NCBI RefSeq assembly: GCF_011806525.1
Contig: NZ_JAAVKI010000009.1
Span: 1-64,000, forward strand
Reading direction: 5' to 3'
Source of the DNA: Thalassospira sp. HF15
GTDB lineage: Bacteria > Pseudomonadota > Alphaproteobacteria > Rhodospirillales > Thalassospiraceae
DNA length: 64,000 bases
Shown: piece after piece, positions 35,135-43,566 of the stretch
Numbering within the stretch: position 1 is the first letter of the stretch
Layout of the letters: each line of letters opens with the position of its first letter
Translations under genes and position numbers: made by a program
The notes under the pieces: model-generated
Told to the model about the DNA's origin: nothing
Databases searched by the model: none
Seen by the model: only the letters and a program-made list of their open reading frames with translations

Positions 35135-35572
35135 TCAAAATTCCGGCTCTTCATCGAAAACCGCAACGCCTTTGGGAATAATCACACCTTCTAATTTCCG
35201 CTTGGCCCAAATATGCATCGCATCACTAAGGTCGGGCTGAATATCAAGTGACCCGCCTTTGACACTGACAGGCTCAAAACCGTTAAGATCGCCATGAAAA
35301 AGGCGCGTCCCGCAATCGAGACAGAAATGACACGGCATCTTCCCGCCATCCGATGTCGAACGGGTCCATGTTTTAACAGTACCCTGGATGATCTTGATAT
35401 GCGCCGGTGCGACAATTGCCGAAATGCCAAAGGCAGATGCTGATTGCAGCTGACATTCCCGGCAATGGCAGACATAGACCTTTGATGGTGGCGCAGACAG
35501 CACATATTTGACAGCGCCACACTGGCAGCCACCGCTCAACGACTGCGATTGATTTTGGGTCAATGCGCTCAC
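35135..35572 (-). CDS. GFA (CENP-V/GFA) family zinc protein
   Basis: A 145-aa protein with the GFA cysteine pattern: GGCQCGAVKY near the N-terminus, VCHCRECQLQS next, and CLDCGTRLFHG after, forming zinc sites. The founder (Gfa) was proposed to bind S-hydroxymethylglutathione, but most members have no proven role. It is divergent from the TauE-like gene. Length is normal. Confidence 0.9.
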   Translation of the reverse strand: MSALTQNQSQSLSGGCQCGAVKYVLSAPPSKVYVCHCRECQLQSASAFGISAIVAPAHIKIIQGTVKTWTRSTSDGGKMPCHFCLDCGTRLFHGDLNGFEPVSVKGGSLDIQPDLSDAMHIWAKRKLEGVIIPKGVAVFDEEPEF

Positions 35573-35691
35573 ACGGACCTCCAGAACATCATTGGGGCGG
35601 CAGGCTTTTGCATTTGCAGACCGCCATTTTCTTGCACCATCAAGACTTTAGCGCCACACTGCCCGCCCGTCGACTTTAACATGGACCTTCC

Positions 35692-36438
35692 ATGACCCCT
35701 GAAACGATCGCTGTCATTGCCTGTGCCTATTTCGTGGCGGCCTTCGTCAAGGGTGCCACCGGCTTGGGGTTTTCAACATCGGCATTGCCGATCCTGGCCC
35801 TTGGACTTGGGCTTAAGGCCGGAATGCCGCTTGTGATCATTCCATCGCTTGTCAGCAATTCAATCATCATGGCCCAGGCGGGACATTTCCGCGAAACCGT
35901 CAACCGGTTCTGGCCGATGTTTCTGGCAACAATTCCGGGCATCCTGATCGGACTGGCGGTGCTTGAGATGGTCGACAGCATTCTGGCAGGTGCCGTTTTG
36001 GGGCTGGTTTTGATGAATTACGGGGCGATTACCCTGTTTCGCCATGGCAAGCCACTGTCGGACAAGGTTGCACGCGGACTTGCCCCGGTTTCGGGCTTTG
36101 CCACCGGCCTGATCAACGGCATCACCGGATCGCAGGTTATGCCGGTTTTGCCTTTCCTGCTTTCCATGCGGCTTGAACCAAAACGCTTTCTACAGGCGAT
36201 CAATATCTCGTTTAGTCTTTCAAGCATCGTCATGGCCCTGGGCCTTGCCCGGCTTGGCCTGATGACGATTGAAACACTCTGGATATCACTGGCGGGGTTG
36301 GTACCGGTGTATCTTGGGACGAAACTGGGCACGCGCGTGCGTGATCGCATGGACGCAGAAACCTTTCGCAAGGTCGTTCTGATCATGCTGATCATCTTTG
36401 GCGTCATTCTGATTGGCAAACTGTTTGCCCCTTCATGA
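35692..36438 (+). CDS. TauE/SafE-family membrane exporter
   Basis: A 248-aa protein with about eight hydrophobic segments in the two-repeat TauE/SafE pattern. The repeats are FVKGATGLGFSTSALPILAL and ATGLINGITGSQVMPVLPFL. Family members export sulfite, sulfoacetate or other organosulfonates, or are of unknown substrate. GFA is divergent 120 bp upstream. A short gap separates it from yigZ. Confidence 0.9.
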   Translation: MTPETIAVIACAYFVAAFVKGATGLGFSTSALPILALGLGLKAGMPLVIIPSLVSNSIIMAQAGHFRETVNRFWPMFLATIPGILIGLAVLEMVDSILAGAVLGLVLMNYGAITLFRHGKPLSDKVARGLAPVSGFATGLINGITGSQVMPVLPFLLSMRLEPKRFLQAINISFSLSSIVMALGLARLGLMTIETLWISLAGLVPVYLGTKLGTRVRDRMDAETFRKVVLIMLIIFGVILIGKLFAPS

Positions 36439-36504
36439 TCAAACATCTACGCAACGCGGCGATGTCATCTGGCACAATCGTATCGTTTCTGCTAGCACAT
36501 CCTC

Positions 36505-37071
36505 ATGAAAACCATCGCCCGCCCTGCCTTTGCCGAAACCGAAGAAAAGAAATCGCGTTTTCTGGCCGAACTCGTTTTTCATGACGATCTGGCCAAGCGA
36601 ATTGATGAATTGCGCGCCCTTCATCCCAAGGCCAATCACCATGTGAACGCCTATCGGTACCTTAATGATGAAGAGCAACTGATCGAACACGGCAAGGATG
36701 ACGGCGAACCATCGGGCACATCAGGCATCCCTTGCCTTAAGGTTCTTCAGGGCCGTGATCTGATTAATGTTGCGGTGATCGTGACGCGTTATTTTGGCGG
36801 GACAAAACTGGGGACTGGCGGATTGGTGCGCGCCTATAGCGGGGCGGCCAATGCGGTCTGTGATGTGGCCGAGATCATCGAGTATATCCCGCAGGGCGAA
36901 GCAGAACTGTTTGCCGGGTTTTCCGATGCCGGAACGCTCGAACAGGCCTGTGCCGAGGATGGCATCACCATCCTTGATCGTCAGTTTGATACCGACGGGA
37001 CGCGCATTAAAATCACCGGCCCACGCGAATGCCTGGCTGAGCTGAGTGAACGTTTTCCCCTGCCGCAGTGA
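36505..37071 (+). CDS. YigZ/IMPACT-family protein
   Basis: A 188-aa protein with the UPF0029 (IMPACT N-terminal) domain: KKSRFLAELVFHDDLAKRID, HHVNAYRY, DDGEPSGTSGIPCLKVLQG, VTRYFGGTKLGTGGLVRAY. The C-terminal domain DUF1949 follows. The E. coli homologue YigZ binds nucleic acids and its role is uncertain. It is convergent with the LacI regulator, 6 bp apart. Co-direction with the TauE gene is likely incidental. Confidence 0.93.
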   Translation: MKTIARPAFAETEEKKSRFLAELVFHDDLAKRIDELRALHPKANHHVNAYRYLNDEEQLIEHGKDDGEPSGTSGIPCLKVLQGRDLINVAVIVTRYFGGTKLGTGGLVRAYSGAANAVCDVAEIIEYIPQGEAELFAGFSDAGTLEQACAEDGITILDRQFDTDGTRIKITGPRECLAELSERFPLPQ

Positions 37072-37077
37072 CAGCCA

Positions 37078-38115
37078 CTAGCGCGTTTTTGATTTTGGCC
37101 GCGTGGTGCTTTCGCGACACTGAAGCTCGAAGCCGAGATCAATGATCTTCTGTTCGGGGGGCTCGCCATCCAGAACGCTTTTGATCATTTGCACGGCGCG
37201 TTTGCCGATCTGATAGCGATCTGTTCGGATCGATGTGAGCGCCGGATAGCTTGCGGCCATCATTTCAAGATCGTTAAAGCCAATGATCCCCATGTCATCA
37301 GGAACCGAAATCCCGGCCTTCTGGCACCCAAACAGCGCGCCAAGCGCCATGTCATCGTTGTTGCAGAACACCGCATCAAGGTCGGGGCGGCGTTTGCGCA
37401 ATGTTTCAAGCAAATGTCCGCCAAGCGAAACACTTGATGAGTCTGTCGTCGTTACGATCAGGTCCGGGTCGTAACGACCACCCGACCGCAGGGCTTCCTT
37501 GAACCCTTCCATACGCCGATGGGATCTGGGATCCATACGCGCACCAAGGAAGCCGATGCGTTTGTAACCCTTTTGCACCAGATGAACGCCGGCCGCCCGA
37601 CCGCCTTCAAAATGTGAAAAGCCGACCATCATGTCGATCGGGTCGTCGCTGATGTCCATGACCTGAACAACCGGGCATTCGGCATTTTCCAGAAGTTCGC
37701 GGGTGGCATCGGTCTGATCAACGCCGGCAACAATCATGGCCGACGGACCCTGCCCCAGGAAGGTGCGCACAAGGCGTTCCTCATCCTTCGCGACATAGCG
37801 CGAGTTACCCAGCTGCACCTGAAATGGCCCCTGATACAGCTCGTCATAAATGGCGCGCAGCGTATCGGCAAAAACGTTGTTGGTCAGCGAGGGAACGATC
37901 ACACCGATCACATTGGATCGGGTCGAGGCCAGCGCACTGGCATGCGAATGCGGCACATAATTGAGCTTGCGCACAGCGTTGTTGATCTTTCGCCGCAGAT
38001 GATCAGACACCTTTGACGGATCGCGCAACGCGCGTGAAACCGTGATGGTGCTGACACCAGCCCGTTCGGCAACATCGGATATTGTTGGCCGTCCGGCCCC
38101 TTTGCGCTTCCTCAT
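37078..38115 (-). CDS. LacI-family repressor (GntR-type) of the gluconate locus
   Basis: About 345 aa from the ATG at 38115, where TAAGGG lies just upstream. The helix-turn-helix reads PTISDVAERAGVSTITVSRA, followed by the LacI hinge region and a periplasmic-binding-like effector domain (VIVPSLTNNVFADTL, FCNNDDMALGALFG, GIIGFNDLEM). The palindrome over the divergent gntK promoter suggests that it controls gntK and the TRAP genes and itself, releasing DNA when gluconate binds. The effector is inferred from neighbours, not from the domain. Convergent with yigZ, 6 bp apart. Confidence 0.9.
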   Translation of the reverse strand: MRKRKGAGRPTISDVAERAGVSTITVSRALRDPSKVSDHLRRKINNAVRKLNYVPHSHASALASTRSNVIGVIVPSLTNNVFADTLRAIYDELYQGPFQVQLGNSRYVAKDEERLVRTFLGQGPSAMIVAGVDQTDATRELLENAECPVVQVMDISDDPIDMMVGFSHFEGGRAAGVHLVQKGYKRIGFLGARMDPRSHRRMEGFKEALRSGGRYDPDLIVTTTDSSSVSLGGHLLETLRKRRPDLDAVFCNNDDMALGALFGCQKAGISVPDDMGIIGFNDLEMMAASYPALTSIRTDRYQIGKRAVQMIKSVLDGEPPEQKIIDLGFELQCRESTTRPKSKTR

Positions 38116-38191
38116 ACCCTTACATTTATTACGTCCTTTCCAAACCGACAAGCACCTTGTCACGGTAAATCAAACAGCGGAAATTAGCCTG

Positions 38192-38232
38192 TTGACTCAA
38201 TGTTAGCGCTAACATTATGTTAGCGCTAACAT
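38192..38232 (+). promoter_or_regulatory. gntK promoter overlapped by two perfect LacI-type operators
   Basis: TTGACT (38192-38197) and TATGTT (38216-38221), spaced 18 bp, form a plus-strand promoter. Two palindromes overlap it: AATGTTAGCGCTAACATT (38199-38216) and ATGTTAGCGCTAACAT (38217-38232), with centres 17 bp apart. The core TGTTAGCGCTAACA is that of LacI/GntR-type operators. Binding would block the promoter and lies 83 bp upstream of the repressor gene, allowing autoregulation. Confidence 0.88.
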
Positions 38233-38297
38233 TATAACACAACAGGGCAGTCCAAGAGTAAAACCCGCCCTGAAAATCAGTGAGTGTATCGAATTCA

Positions 38298-38882
38298 ATG
38301 AACCGGCAAACGCAGTATGTCGTTGTCATGGGTGTGAGCGGATCCGGCAAAACCGAGGTCGCGCGTCGTCTGGCAAACCTGACGGATAGCATTTATCTGG
38401 ACGCAGACGACCACCATCCAAGCACGAATGTAGAACACATGCGCCGTGGTCTTCCGCTGAATGATGACATGCGGTGGCCTTGGCTTGATGCGGTCGCCAA
38501 AGCGGCTCGCACGCAGGCCGGTTCACCTGCTGATGCCCAAACAACTCAGGCCGGTCGGGCCATTTTCATTGCCTGTTCTGCGCTGAAACGTCGCTATCGC
38601 GATGTACTGCGCACGCACCTGAACCCGATCACGTTTGTTTTTCTGGATGGCACACGCGAACTGATCCAGACGCGGCTTGAAACCCGTGTCGGTCATTTCA
38701 TGCCATCCGCACTGTTAGACAGCCAGTTTGCAGATCTTGAACCGCCGGGGCCGGACGAGAATTGCGTGACTGTCTTTGTTGATGCCCCGCTTGAAACTGT
38801 TGTCGCCACGGCTTTGGACCGATTGGCGGAGCGTGAAGACGGCAGTTTTTCCTTTGTCAAAGAGAATACCGCCGGAAAATAA
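38298..38882 (+). CDS. gntK: Gluconokinase
   Basis: About 194 aa from the ATG at 38298 (a GTG at 38280 is also possible; both have weak ribosome sites). The Walker A motif is GVSGSGKT (residues 12-19), followed by YLDADDHHPSTNVEHMRRGL and MRWPWLDAV, then ACSALKRRYRDVLRTH, the GntK signatures. It phosphorylates D-gluconate to 6-phosphogluconate for the Entner-Doudoroff or pentose-phosphate route. It is the first gene downstream of the operators and 21 bp upstream of the TRAP binding protein, so transport and kinase are coordinated. Confidence 0.93.
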   Translation: MNRQTQYVVVMGVSGSGKTEVARRLANLTDSIYLDADDHHPSTNVEHMRRGLPLNDDMRWPWLDAVAKAARTQAGSPADAQTTQAGRAIFIACSALKRRYRDVLRTHLNPITFVFLDGTRELIQTRLETRVGHFMPSALLDSQFADLEPPGPDENCVTVFVDAPLETVVATALDRLAEREDGSFSFVKENTAGK

Positions 38883-38903
38883 GGCACATTAGGGAGAAGA
38901 TGA

Positions 38904-39932
38904 ATGACCAAGACTCTTAAATCGCTTGCAGGTGCAGGCCTTATCGCAACCCTGATTGCAGCGTCGCCGCTTGGCGCCAATGCTCAGGATTTTACCCTCA
39001 AGATGCAGTCGAGTGATTCGGCAGGCGTTCCGAACTTTGTTCTGGAACAGGAATGGGCCGAACGTGTCGGCGTCATGACGGGTGGTCGCGTTTCTGTTGA
39101 AATGCTGCCGGTCAACTCGATCGTCGAACATGCCGAAACCCAGGACGCCATCGCTGCTGGCATTCTTGACGGCCACATCACCGACACCAGCTACTTCACC
39201 GGCAAGGACCCGGCCTTCGGCCTGATCGCCAACCCGGTTGGCGCATGGTCGGCACCGTCCGAAATGCTGCGCTTTGTTGAATATGGTGGCGGCAAGGAAC
39301 TGATGAACAGCCTGCTTAACCCGCGTGGTTTGCAGTTCATCGGCGCCGTAACCCCGGGCCTGGAAGCATTTGTTTCCTCTGTTCCGCTTGATGGCGTTGC
39401 CGACCTCAAAGGCCTGAAGATGCGTGCCCCGGAAGGCATGGTTCAGCAGGTATTTGCCGCAGCCGGTGCGTCGCCGGTGAACATTCCGCAGTCCGAAGTG
39501 TTTACATCCCTTGATAAAAAAGTGATCGACGCTGCGGATGCGACCGTGTTCTCGACCAACCAGGCCATGGGTCTGCATGATGTTGCAAAACATCCGGTCT
39601 ATCCGGGCTTCCACTCCATGCCGATGCTGGAAGTTTCGATCAACAAGACCAAGTGGGATTCCATGCCGGCAGATATCCAGGCCATCCTGGAAATGTCGGT
39701 CCGTGATCTGGCCCATGACATGGATGCACGTCTTGCCATGAAAGACATGGAAGCCGTGGCAGCTGCCCGTGCTGAAGGCGGCGTTACCATTCATAACTGG
39801 TCGGCTGAAGAACGTGCGAAGTTCCGCCAGATTGCCACCAGCCAGTGGGAAAAAGTCGCTGCACGTTCCGAAGATGCGCAGCGTGTTTACGATACCCTTG
39901 TCAAATACCTTAAGTCACAGGGTATGATCTAA
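38904..39932 (+). CDS. dctP: TRAP transporter solute-binding protein (DctP family), probable gluconate/sugar acid
   Basis: A 342-aa periplasmic protein with a signal peptide ending at ANAQD. The DctP fold is supported by GGRVSVEMLPVNSIVEHAET, the LKGLKMRAPEGM segment, where the Arg normally binds the substrate carboxylate, and SQWEKVAARSEDA near the C-terminus. The gene sits between gntK and the permease genes, so gluconate or another sugar acid is the likely ligand. GGGAGAAG precedes the ATG. A large structured intergenic region follows. Confidence 0.9.
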   Translation: MTKTLKSLAGAGLIATLIAASPLGANAQDFTLKMQSSDSAGVPNFVLEQEWAERVGVMTGGRVSVEMLPVNSIVEHAETQDAIAAGILDGHITDTSYFTGKDPAFGLIANPVGAWSAPSEMLRFVEYGGGKELMNSLLNPRGLQFIGAVTPGLEAFVSSVPLDGVADLKGLKMRAPEGMVQQVFAAAGASPVNIPQSEVFTSLDKKVIDAADATVFSTNQAMGLHDVAKHPVYPGFHSMPMLEVSINKTKWDSMPADIQAILEMSVRDLAHDMDARLAMKDMEAVAAARAEGGVTIHNWSAEERAKFRQIATSQWEKVAARSEDAQRVYDTLVKYLKSQGMI

Positions 39933-39944
39933 GACAGATCAGCT

Positions 39945-40062
39945 TTTTCGCCGGCAGCAACGCGCCTTGTTGCTGTCGGCAAAATGCTGGAATACAATCC
40001 GGCTGGTTCCGTAACCCGAGACGTATCGGGACCAAAGGCCTCCCTCCTTGCCGGATTGTATT
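39945..40062 (+). promoter_or_regulatory. Structured dctP-dctQ intergenic region with two hairpins
   Basis: First hairpin: GCCGGCAGCAAC (39950-39961) with GTTGCTGTCGGC (39969-39980). Second: AATACAATCCGGC (39991-40003) with GCCGGATTGTATT (40050-40062), a perfect 13-bp long-range stem holding inner GGTTCCG/CGGGACC complementarity. No long T-run follows. The layout would protect or attenuate the mRNA after the binding-protein gene, giving more binding protein than permease. Confidence 0.6.
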
Positions 40063-40087
40063 TCCTGTTGATGCAAGGAACGCAGTT

Positions 40088-40690
40088 ATGTCTGACACCC
40101 CGCAACATGCACCGTTGCCAGAACTTCCCGAACTCGTAGAAAACACCGAACAGGCGACCGAGGTATCCGGTCTTCTGGGTCAGGTAATCACAAAGATCTC
40201 CAATGTTTTTGCCATTGGTTTTCTGATCTCCATGGCAACCCTGATTTATGAAATCGTGGCACGTCATGTTTTTGGCAGCCCGACCTTGTGGGCACATGAA
40301 ACGACGACGTTTATCTGTGCGGTCGGATTTGTGTTTGGTGGCCTTTTTTGTGCTGCGCGCGACAAGCATATTCGTGTTGTGCTGCTCTATGACATTGCCG
40401 GACCGAAAATGCGCAAGACCCTTGATATCTTTATCTCGGTGATCTGCATGATCGCATCGGGCTTCTTTGCCTGGGCATCCTGGCTGATGGTCGAACGCGC
40501 CGTCTTTACCCCGACTGGCGACATTCATTTTGAAACGACCGGCAGTGCGTTCAACGCGCCCTACCCGGGCGTGCTCAAGGTATTTTTGTTGGTGGTTCTG
40601 ATTGTCTTGATGGTTCAGTTTCTGGTTCAGGCCGTCAATTATGCCCGCAAGCCACCGATCATGCCCGCATCGCACACTTCAACCGAATAA
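40088..40690 (+). CDS. dctQ: TRAP transporter small permease (DctQ type)
   Basis: A 200-aa membrane protein with four hydrophobic helices. The pattern FLISMATLIYEIVARHVFG, WAHETTTFICAVGFVFGGL, and RKTLDIFISVICMIASGFFA matches DctQ. Its role is to support the large permease. AAGGA lies 8 bp upstream of the ATG. The N-terminal cytoplasmic region of about 40 residues is a little long for the family. It lies between dctP and dctM. Confidence 0.9.
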   Translation: MSDTPQHAPLPELPELVENTEQATEVSGLLGQVITKISNVFAIGFLISMATLIYEIVARHVFGSPTLWAHETTTFICAVGFVFGGLFCAARDKHIRVVLLYDIAGPKMRKTLDIFISVICMIASGFFAWASWLMVERAVFTPTGDIHFETTGSAFNAPYPGVLKVFLLVVLIVLMVQFLVQAVNYARKPPIMPASHTSTE

Positions 40691-40765
40691 TCAGCGCGCC
40701 TCGTGCCCAATTCATTGATGCGCCTTGTTACGGCCTCGCCAAGCAGCGCAACAGGATACATTTAG

Positions 40766-42073
40766 ATGTTTGATTTACAGTCCCTAGGCATCGAGTACGG
40801 CACACTTGCCATGTTCGTCATGCTGCTTGGTTTCCTGGTAACCGGCATGCCGTTGGCGTTTGTCACGCTGTTGATTGCCTTGATCTTTACCCTTGGCTGG
40901 TTTGGCCCGATGGCGGTGCCGCTGATTACCAGCCGGGTCTATTCATTTGTTTCATCCTTTGTTTTCGTCTCGGTGCCGATGTTCGTGCTGATGGCGGCGA
41001 TCCTTGATCGATCAGGCATTGCGCGCGACCTGTTTGATGCCATGCGCCTGTTTGGCGGCAGGCTCAAGGGGGGCGTTGCCGTTCAGACGATCTTTGTTGC
41101 GGTTATTCTGGCCGCCATGAGCGGTATTATCGGCGGCGAGATTGTTCTGCTTGGCCTGATTGCCCTGCCCCAGATGCTGCGACAGGGCTATGACAAGAAC
41201 CTTGCTATCGGGGTGGTCTGTGCCGGCGGGTCGCTGGGCACCATGGTGCCACCATCGATTGTTCTGATCATTTATGGCCTGACCGCAAACGTTTCGATTG
41301 GCGATCTGTTTACCTCGGCCTTTTTACCGGGCTTCATGCTCGCGGGTTTCTATGTCGCCTACGTGCTGTTTCGTTCTTACACGGGCGACAACATCGCCCC
41401 ACCGCCGCAGACTGAAAAAATCCCGCGCGAAGAAAAAGTACGCCTGCTCAAGGGGCTTTTCCTGCCCATTCTGGTCGTGTTCTGTGTTCTTGGATCGATT
41501 TATGGCGGCATCGCCTCAGTGACCGAGGCCTCGGCCGTTGGTGTGGCCGGTGTGATTGCCTCGACCATTTTGCGCCGTGAATTTTCACTTACCATGCTTA
41601 AAGGCGCGGCAGTTCAAACGCTTTCGACCTGTGGCATGATTGTCTGGATCGGGATCGGGGCATCCGCCCTTGTCGGCGTGTTTAACCTGATGGGCGGCAT
41701 CCGCTTTGTATCGGGCCTGATTACCGGCATCTCCGAAGATCCGACCATCATCATCCTGTTCATGATGCTGATCCTGTTCGTGCTGGGCATGTTCCTGGAT
41801 TGGGTGGGTATCGCCCTTTTGACCATGCCGATCTTTGTGCCGATCGTAAAACAGCTTGGATTTGACCCGGTCTGGTTTGGCGTGCTGTTTGCCATGAACA
41901 TGCAGGTCAGCTTCCTGTCCCCGCCGTTTGGGCCTGCGGCCTTTTACCTGAAATCGGTCGCGCCACCCGACATATCACTGGGCGATATTTTCAAATCGCT
42001 TCTGCCGTTTATCTGCCTGCAGATTTTGGCGGTCGCCCTTCTGATCATCTTCCCGGGCCTTGCCGGGGGTTAA
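40766..42073 (+). CDS. dctM: TRAP transporter large permease (DctM type)
   Basis: A 435-aa polytopic membrane protein with about twelve helices. Motifs: LVTGMPLAFVTLLIALIFTL, AAMSGIIGGEIVLLGLIALP, GGSLGTMVPPSIVLIIYGL, and FVLGMFLDWVGIALLTMPIF, all typical of DctM, the sodium-coupled translocating subunit. It is the last gene of the gntK-dctPQM operon. A terminator with matching A/T runs follows. Confidence 0.95.
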   Translation: MFDLQSLGIEYGTLAMFVMLLGFLVTGMPLAFVTLLIALIFTLGWFGPMAVPLITSRVYSFVSSFVFVSVPMFVLMAAILDRSGIARDLFDAMRLFGGRLKGGVAVQTIFVAVILAAMSGIIGGEIVLLGLIALPQMLRQGYDKNLAIGVVCAGGSLGTMVPPSIVLIIYGLTANVSIGDLFTSAFLPGFMLAGFYVAYVLFRSYTGDNIAPPPQTEKIPREEKVRLLKGLFLPILVVFCVLGSIYGGIASVTEASAVGVAGVIASTILRREFSLTMLKGAAVQTLSTCGMIVWIGIGASALVGVFNLMGGIRFVSGLITGISEDPTIIILFMMLILFVLGMFLDWVGIALLTMPIFVPIVKQLGFDPVWFGVLFAMNMQVSFLSPPFGPAAFYLKSVAPPDISLGDIFKSLLPFICLQILAVALLIIFPGLAGG

Positions 42074-42083
42074 GACCACCAAA

Positions 42084-42120
42084 CAAAAAAAGGGTAGAGA
42101 CATGGCTCCGCCCTTTTTTT
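42084..42120 (+). terminator. Terminator after dctM
   Basis: AAAAAAAGGG pairs with CCCTTTTTTT around a 16-nt loop, 11 bp after the dctM stop; a T-run ends the hairpin. Confidence 0.8.
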
Positions 42121-42169
42121 GGTCTTCTGAGGCCAACTGATCTGAACACAAACCGGCGGTCAGAATAAT

Positions 42170-42598
42170 CTAATTGAACTCATGTGCTTCTAGAAACATT
42201 GCCTGCGCCAAACTATCGAAAAACTGCTGGTAAGGCACTGGATCACTAATCGCCTGCATGTTGTGTTGAGCACTTGCGCGCACCAGAGTTTGGCCCGCAC
42301 CGTGCTGCCTCGCAGTGACCGTCATTTTAACAAGATAGTCGTTTACCTTTACTGCACTAACCAAACCGAGCTCGGTATCTGCTTTTTCGACGGTAAAGCC
42401 CAAGTCTTGTAGAGTGGCAATAACCGTCCTGGTCGTCAGGTTCTGATCAGACGTATCGAATACTCTTGATTGAACACTCCGCAAAGCTACCTGACTAGAA
42501 TCCATCGAAAGGATCTGGTCTTTAGAATTGGTTTGGCATGCCGCCAGCGACACAAATAGCCCCGCAACAGTTAAAGACTTAAGCAATTTTGTAATCAT
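42170..42598 (-). CDS. Paralogous lipoprotein D of a five-lipoprotein operon
   Basis: A 142-aa predicted lipoprotein (signal peptide ending in SLAAC, Cys at about residue 21). The mature part has the family signature VALRSVQSRVFDTSDQ, then ATLQDLGFTVEKADTELGLV, and ends YQQFFDSLAQAMFLEAHEFN. Three other genes in the same operon carry the same blocks in the same order. I do not recognise a named family. Its ATG overlaps the preceding gene's TGA. It is the last gene of the operon. Confidence 0.8.
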   Translation of the reverse strand: MITKLLKSLTVAGLFVSLAACQTNSKDQILSMDSSQVALRSVQSRVFDTSDQNLTTRTVIATLQDLGFTVEKADTELGLVSAVKVNDYLVKMTVTARQHGAGQTLVRASAQHNMQAISDPVPYQQFFDSLAQAMFLEAHEFN

Positions 42599-43065
42599 AC
42601 CTGATTGGCTTCCAAGAATAGTGATTGCGCGAGTTTATCAAAGAACTCTTGATAGACGCGTGCGTCTCGAACCTGCTCTCCACGTATGTAGCGTGGATCC
42701 ATACCTGTCGAGATATCTTGCAAAGTCGCACGAACGCGAACTTTAGATTCAGTCACTTTGAAGGTCGTTACCGTAATTCGGACATCTCTTCCAGCGAAGA
42801 GACCAAAACCCGACTTGCCTTTCTGAGCCGAAATCAAGCCTTGAGCCATATTCGTTTCTGTCACTTTGAAGCCAGTATCCAGTAGAACTCCAACAACAGC
42901 CTGAAGAACCAACGTCTCGTCACCCGTCTCAAACATACGGCTGTCAATCTTCCGCTGTTGGACTTGCGAAACTTCTGATGAAAACGCCGCCATCTGATTA
43001 CCTTTGGTTACACAAGCAGAAACCAGAAATGGAGCGAGCAGCAAAAGAAACAGGTGTTTTTTCAT
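42595..43065 (-). CDS. Paralogous lipoprotein C of the five-lipoprotein operon
   Basis: About 156 aa from the ATG at 43065. Signal peptide MKKHLFLLLLAPFLVSAC with lipobox SAC. The shared signature QRKIDSRMFETGDETLVLQA is followed by LLDTGFKVTETNMAQGLISA, and the end is VYQEFFDKLAQSLFLEANQV, as in the other paralogues. It begins 7 bp after the BamE-like gene's stop and overlaps the D gene. No ribosome site is obvious, suggesting coupling. Confidence 0.78.
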   Translation of the reverse strand: MKKHLFLLLLAPFLVSACVTKGNQMAAFSSEVSQVQQRKIDSRMFETGDETLVLQAVVGVLLDTGFKVTETNMAQGLISAQKGKSGFGLFAGRDVRITVTTFKVTESKVRVRATLQDISTGMDPRYIRGEQVRDARVYQEFFDKLAQSLFLEANQV

Positions 43066-43072
43066 CGTGAAA

Positions 43073-43546
43073 TCAGAAGCTGCTGTAACGATACGCAAAA
43101 TCGCGAACTTTGTTCTCATGATCATATTTGATTACGATCGTCAGGGTCTTTTGAGTTGTTGATGAAGCACCGGAACTGCTCGAATATCCTACCCCACCAG
43201 CACCGCCCGCGATGCCAGCTCCAACACCTGCTCCACCTAACACTAGAGCATTCACGCCACCGCTTGATGTCGAGTAGACTTGTTGCGTTGAGATTTTGTC
43301 GTAAACCCAGTTTTCCCGTCGCTCACTATCTGTGGTTACCATGTTCGGGGAACCAAGAACCAAAACCACTTCGCTAGACGACATACCGATTTTGATTTCA
43401 CGTTGAACAGTTCCGACAGTCAGACGTTCATCAGTAGCCGATGCAGCTTGAACATCTGCACTATGGGTCTGAACCGATTTGCAGCCAGCCAAGGTCAAGA
43501 TAGATAAGCCTACGACCATACCGGCTAGCTTCATCCTGTAAAACAT
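43073..43546 (-). CDS. BamE/SmpA-like lipoprotein within the lipoprotein operon
   Basis: A 157-aa lipoprotein with lipobox LAGC after MKLAGMVVGLSILT. The domain VGTVQREIKIGMSSSEVVLV, LGSPNMVTTDSERRENWVYD resembles BamE/SmpA-type small beta-alpha folds, where 'G-M-x-x-xxV-xxxLGxP' is the hallmark. A Gly/Ser-rich stretch (GGAGVGAGIAGGAGGVGYSS) lies before the last strand. It is not a paralogue of its four neighbours but is inserted between them. The ATG at 43546 has AAGGGA 6 bp upstream. Confidence 0.78.
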   Translation of the reverse strand: MFYRMKLAGMVVGLSILTLAGCKSVQTHSADVQAASATDERLTVGTVQREIKIGMSSSEVVLVLGSPNMVTTDSERRENWVYDKISTQQVYSTSSGGVNALVLGGAGVGAGIAGGAGGVGYSSSSGASSTTQKTLTIVIKYDHENKVRDFAYRYSSF

Positions 43547-43566
43547 CTGCGATCCCTTATGTTAAG

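Noticed and set aside
38889..39794. 301-codon frame antisense to dctP
   Set aside because: The dctP frame has clear TRAP signatures and a ribosome site; the antisense frame has neither.
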